64,000 nt of DNA, from NCBI RefSeq assembly GCF_017744395.1, contig NZ_JAGIBI010000006.1, positions 399,437 to 463,436 of the forward strand, read 5' to 3'. Under the pieces are notes generated by a model. That model was not told the DNA's origin. It did no database searches and was given only the letters and a program-made list of their open reading frames with translations. Of the stretch, positions 61,818 through 64,000 are shown in pieces (positions within the stretch are counted from its first letter, which is position 1; each line of letters opens with the position of its first letter). The translations under genes and the position numbers were made by a program. Source of the stretch: Herbaspirillum sp. (GTDB taxonomy: Bacteria > Pseudomonadota > Gammaproteobacteria > Burkholderiales > Burkholderiaceae_D).

Positions 61818-62195
61818 ATGCAGATTCCCGATCATCTCGTCTATGCGGAAACCCATGAGTGGGTGAGGGTGGAGGACGACGGCACGCTCGCCGTCGGCAT
61901 CACCGATTTCGGCCAGGAGCAACTGGGGCCGCTGGTGTATGTGGAAATGCCGGCGGTCGGGGTGCTGGTCCGGCGCACCGGCGAATGCGGCATCGTGGAG
62001 TCGAACAAGACCGCCTCCGACCTGCATGCGCCGGTGGATGGGGAGATTGTCGCCATCAACGAGGCGCTGGCGGAAACGCCGGATGCCATCAATGACGCGC
62101 CCTACGACCAATGGATCTTCAAGATCAGGCCGGCCGTGCCGTTTTCGAAGGAAGGTTTCCTCGACGCGGCCGGTTACCTGAAGCTGATTTCCTGA
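61818..62195 (+). CDS. GcvH-like lipoyl carrier protein
   Basis: 125 residues. It has the GcvH fold: HEWVRVEDDGTLAVGITDFGQEQLGPLVYVEMP and the lipoylation site VESNKTASDLHAP (Lys64). AAAGGAG precedes the ATG. No glycine-cleavage partners (gcvT, gcvP) are adjacent. Its place directly after an AhpD-type gene suggests that its dihydrolipoyl group serves as reductant or sulfur carrier for this operon rather than for glycine breakdown; that is inferred. It ends the operon, convergent with ssuD. Confidence 0.9.
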   Translation: MQIPDHLVYAETHEWVRVEDDGTLAVGITDFGQEQLGPLVYVEMPAVGVLVRRTGECGIVESNKTASDLHAPVDGEIVAINEALAETPDAINDAPYDQWIFKIRPAVPFSKEGFLDAAGYLKLIS

Positions 62196-62202
62196 TTCAG
62201 TT

Positions 62203-63330
62203 TCAAGAGGCGGACCGGGCGGCGCGGATATCGAAAGCGCCGCCGGTCTGCGCGCGGTCGCGCAAGGTGACCGCTTGCTTGCCGAGCAGCGGAAACACCA
62301 GCTCGGCGAAGCGTATCGACTCTTCCAGGTGCGGATAGCCGGACAGCACGAAGGTGTCCACGCCCAGGTCCGCATATTCCTGCAGCCGCTCGGCCACCGT
62401 GGCGGCATCCCCCACCAATGACGTGCCGGCGCCGCCGCGCACCAGTCCCACGCCGGCCCACAGGTTGGGCGCGATCTCAAGCCGGTCGCGCCGGCCGCCG
62501 TGCAGCGCGGCCATGCGCTGTTGTCCCACCGAATCCATGCGGGTGTAGTTCTGCTGGGCGCGGGCGATGTCGTCGTCGGTCAGCTTGCTGATCAGGCGCT
62601 CGGCATCGGCCCAGGCTTCTTCATTGGTCTCGCGCACGATCACGTGCAGGCGCACGCCGAAGCGCACGGTGCGCCCCTGTTTGGCGGCACGCGCGCGCAC
62701 GTCGGCGATCTTCTGCGCTACCGCGGCCGGCGGTTCGCCCCAGGTCAGGTAGGCGTCGACGTGCTTGGCGGCCAGGTCGTGGGCGGCATCGGAAGAGCCG
62801 CCGAAGTACAGCGGGGGATAGGGCTTTTGCAGCGCGGGGTGGAATACCTGGCCCTGGCGGATGCGGAAGTGCTTGCCTTCGTAGTCCACCGTTTCGCCTT
62901 GCAGCAGGCGGCGCCAGATGGTGAGGTATTCGTCGGCGGCTTCGTAGCGTTCGTCGTGTTTCAGGAAGACGCCGTCGGCCTCCAGTTCGGTGGCGTCGCC
63001 GCCGGGCACGACGTTGAGCAGCAGGCGGCCGTTCAGGGCCTGGTCCAGCGTGGCGGCCTGGCGCGCCGAGGGGCCGGGGCCGCCGAGCGAAGTGCGCAGC
63101 GCTACCAGCAGCTTGATCCTGTGGGTGACCGGGACCAGGCTGGAGGCGACTACCCATGGGTCGAGGCAGGAGGCGCCGGTGGGGATCAGCAGGCCGTCGT
63201 AGCCGAGGTTTTCGCTGGTGACGGCGATTTGGCGCATGTAGTCGAGGGTGGGGGCTCTGCCGAAGTCGGAGGTGCCCAGGTAGCGGGTGTCGCCTGAGGT
63301 GGGGAGGAACCAGAAGATGTTGAGGGACAT
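62203..63330 (-). CDS. ssuD: FMNH2-dependent alkanesulfonate monooxygenase
   Basis: 375 residues, close to E. coli SsuD (381) over the full length: [101 protein letters not shown] and [20 protein letters not shown]. It splits alkanesulfonates into aldehyde and sulfite using reduced FMN from a separate reductase (SsuE), which is not in the window. It is convergent with the organosulfur operon, 7 bp from the lipoyl protein gene. Confidence 0.94.
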   Translation of the reverse strand: MSLNIFWFLPTSGDTRYLGTSDFGRAPTLDYMRQIAVTSENLGYDGLLIPTGASCLDPWVVASSLVPVTHRIKLLVALRTSLGGPGPSARQAATLDQALNGRLLLNVVPGGDATELEADGVFLKHDERYEAADEYLTIWRRLLQGETVDYEGKHFRIRQGQVFHPALQKPYPPLYFGGSSDAAHDLAAKHVDAYLTWGEPPAAVAQKIADVRARAAKQGRTVRFGVRLHVIVRETNEEAWADAERLISKLTDDDIARAQQNYTRMDSVGQQRMAALHGGRRDRLEIAPNLWAGVGLVRGGAGTSLVGDAATVAERLQEYADLGVDTFVLSGYPHLEESIRFAELVFPLLGKQAVTLRDRAQTGGAFDIRAARSAS

Positions 63331-63589
63331 GGGGGTGTTTCTTTGTTTGTTCGTTCGATTTTGCTATTAGAGCGCTGTCGGTTTTTTGTGGCTAAGAATG
63401 TTTTTGCATTTGCTTAGTTGGTTGGCGTTTTTGGGTAGTCTGGTCTTGCTGCGTGCAGATGTACTGGCTTAATGCTTATCTTTCTCCGGTCGAAGGTGAG
63501 CGCCGGGGGCGGCCCGGCAGCCGCTCACTTTTCTTGTCTCGCCAAGAAAAGTAAGCAAAAGAAGGCGACCGCTACTAACCAGCCCCTTC
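63331..63589. other. Intergenic, no gene seen
   Basis: This region lies upstream of ssuD and is T-rich near the gene. It probably holds the ssuD promoter. The only other structure seen is a GAAAAG-rich stretch and a CCCC-TTC-GGGG hairpin at its right end. Confidence 0.5.
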
Positions 63590-63596
63590 GGGGTTC

Positions 63597-63682
63597 CCGC
63601 CGGAGAGGGCGAAAAAATGGGCAAGGCAGAGTCGCTTCGCTCCGACTGCCTTGCTGATCCATTTTTTCGCCCTCTCCGGCGG
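63597..63682. repeat. 86-bp hairpin element, left copy
   Basis: Perfect 24-bp arms (63597-63620 and 63659-63682) enclose a 38-nt loop. The loop can fold further through GCAAGGCAG/CTGCCTTGC. The inverted relative is at 63908-63993. Confidence 0.92.
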
Positions 63683-63784
63683 CTGGTCAGAAGCGGACTG
63701 CGTGTCCGGCTCGCCTTCGGCATTGCGGTGCTTGCTTCTCGCCTGCGGCATAGGTGTTTCTGATCGCTATCGCTTCTGCGTGTC

Positions 63785-63804
63785 GTCCTGACGAAAGTCA
63801 GGAC
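63785..63804. repeat. Central hairpin with GAAA loop
   Basis: GTCCTGAC-GAAA-GTCAGGAC, 8-bp perfect stem with a GNRA-type tetraloop, at the exact centre of the composite palindrome. Confidence 0.85.
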
Positions 63805-63907
63805 CCAGTGTCGTTAAGACGTCAGCAAATCCTCAGAAGGTAGCAAGCCACGATCCCAATCCCGATGCCGAAGGCGAGGCATTTAAGCATTTCCCCTTGT
63901 GGGCCAG

Positions 63908-63993
63908 CCGTTGGAGCGCCATGAAAAATGGATCAGCGCGGCAGTCGGAGCGAAGCGACTCTGCCGAGCCCATTTTTCATGGCGCTCCAACGG
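63908..63993. repeat. 86-bp hairpin element, right copy (inverted)
   Basis: Perfect 24-bp arms (63908-63931 and 63970-63993) with a 38-nt loop. In inverted orientation the loop is 34/38 identical to the left copy. The arms differ from the left copy at 8 of 24 positions, yet both stems are fully paired. Confidence 0.92.
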
Positions 63994-64000
63994 GAACCCC

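Larger units (their letters stand above)
63590..64000. repeat. Nested composite palindrome, at least 411 bp, cut by window edge
   Basis: The region is symmetric about 63795. From outside inward: GGGGTTCCCG (63590) and CGGGAACCCC (63991); an 86-bp hairpin element on each side in inverted orientation; TCGCCTTCGGCAT (63711) and ATGCCGAAGGCGA (63865); and a central hairpin GTCCTGAC-GAAA-GTCAGGAC. No protein-like frame is evident. Confidence 0.85.

Noticed and set aside
61818..62195. Glycine cleavage operon
   Set aside because: Only the H-protein homologue is present; the neighbours are CMD-fold proteins and ssuD, not gcvT or gcvP.

Overview
The window comes from a GC-rich betaproteobacterium, most like Herbaspirillum or a related Oxalobacteraceae genus of the Burkholderiales. 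This is inferred from gene content and codon bias, not from a marker gene. Most of it is ordinary GC-rich chromosome. The exception is an AT-rich island of about 7.1 kb (12906-19984) inserted at a tRNA-Ser gene.

Left part (1-12923): the end of a chaperone-usher fimbrial operon (subunit, chaperone, usher), a LysR regulator divergent from a quinone oxidoreductase, a membrane diguanylate cyclase, tRNA-His, glutamate racemase (murI), class I fumarase, acetyl-CoA synthetase (acs) and tRNA-Ser(GGA). The island follows. It is bounded by a 21-bp direct repeat of the tRNA 3' end and carries a tyrosine integrase and small, mostly unassigned genes: XRE and ribbon-helix-helix regulators, a lipoprotein, a membrane protein, a winged-helix protein next to iteron-like repeats, and a helix-hairpin-helix-like protein.

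Middle part (20-30 kb): an exported CMD-like protein, an MFS transporter, a divergent diguanylate cyclase/phosphodiesterase pair, a DyP peroxidase, a bestrophin-like channel and a chemoreceptor.

The most interesting locus is 30655-35310. This leftward operon encodes rhodanese, serine acetyltransferase, an XRE regulator, a family 2A encapsulin shell protein (SrpI-like) and a cysteine desulfurase with a long Ala/Pro-rich N-terminal cargo domain. It should build a protein nanocompartment for sulfur handling. A YeiH-type putative sulfate exporter with a 53-residue membrane protein diverges from it, and a polar amino acid (probably cystine-type) ABC transporter lacking its ATPase follows.

The right part continues the sulfur theme: metNIQ, a NifS-type cysteine desulfurase, then a LysR-headed operon (flavin monooxygenase, oligopeptide-type ABC importer, BAAT-like hydrolase, two AhpD/CMD-fold proteins, a GcvH-like lipoyl protein) convergent with an SsuD alkanesulfonate monooxygenase. 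Between the sulfur loci sit three cyclic-di-GMP or signalling proteins: a PAS-GGDEF-EAL protein, an MHYT-PAS hybrid kinase and an HD-GYP regulator. The window ends in a nested palindrome of at least 411 bp made of two inverted 86-bp hairpin elements whose stems differ but remain perfectly paired.
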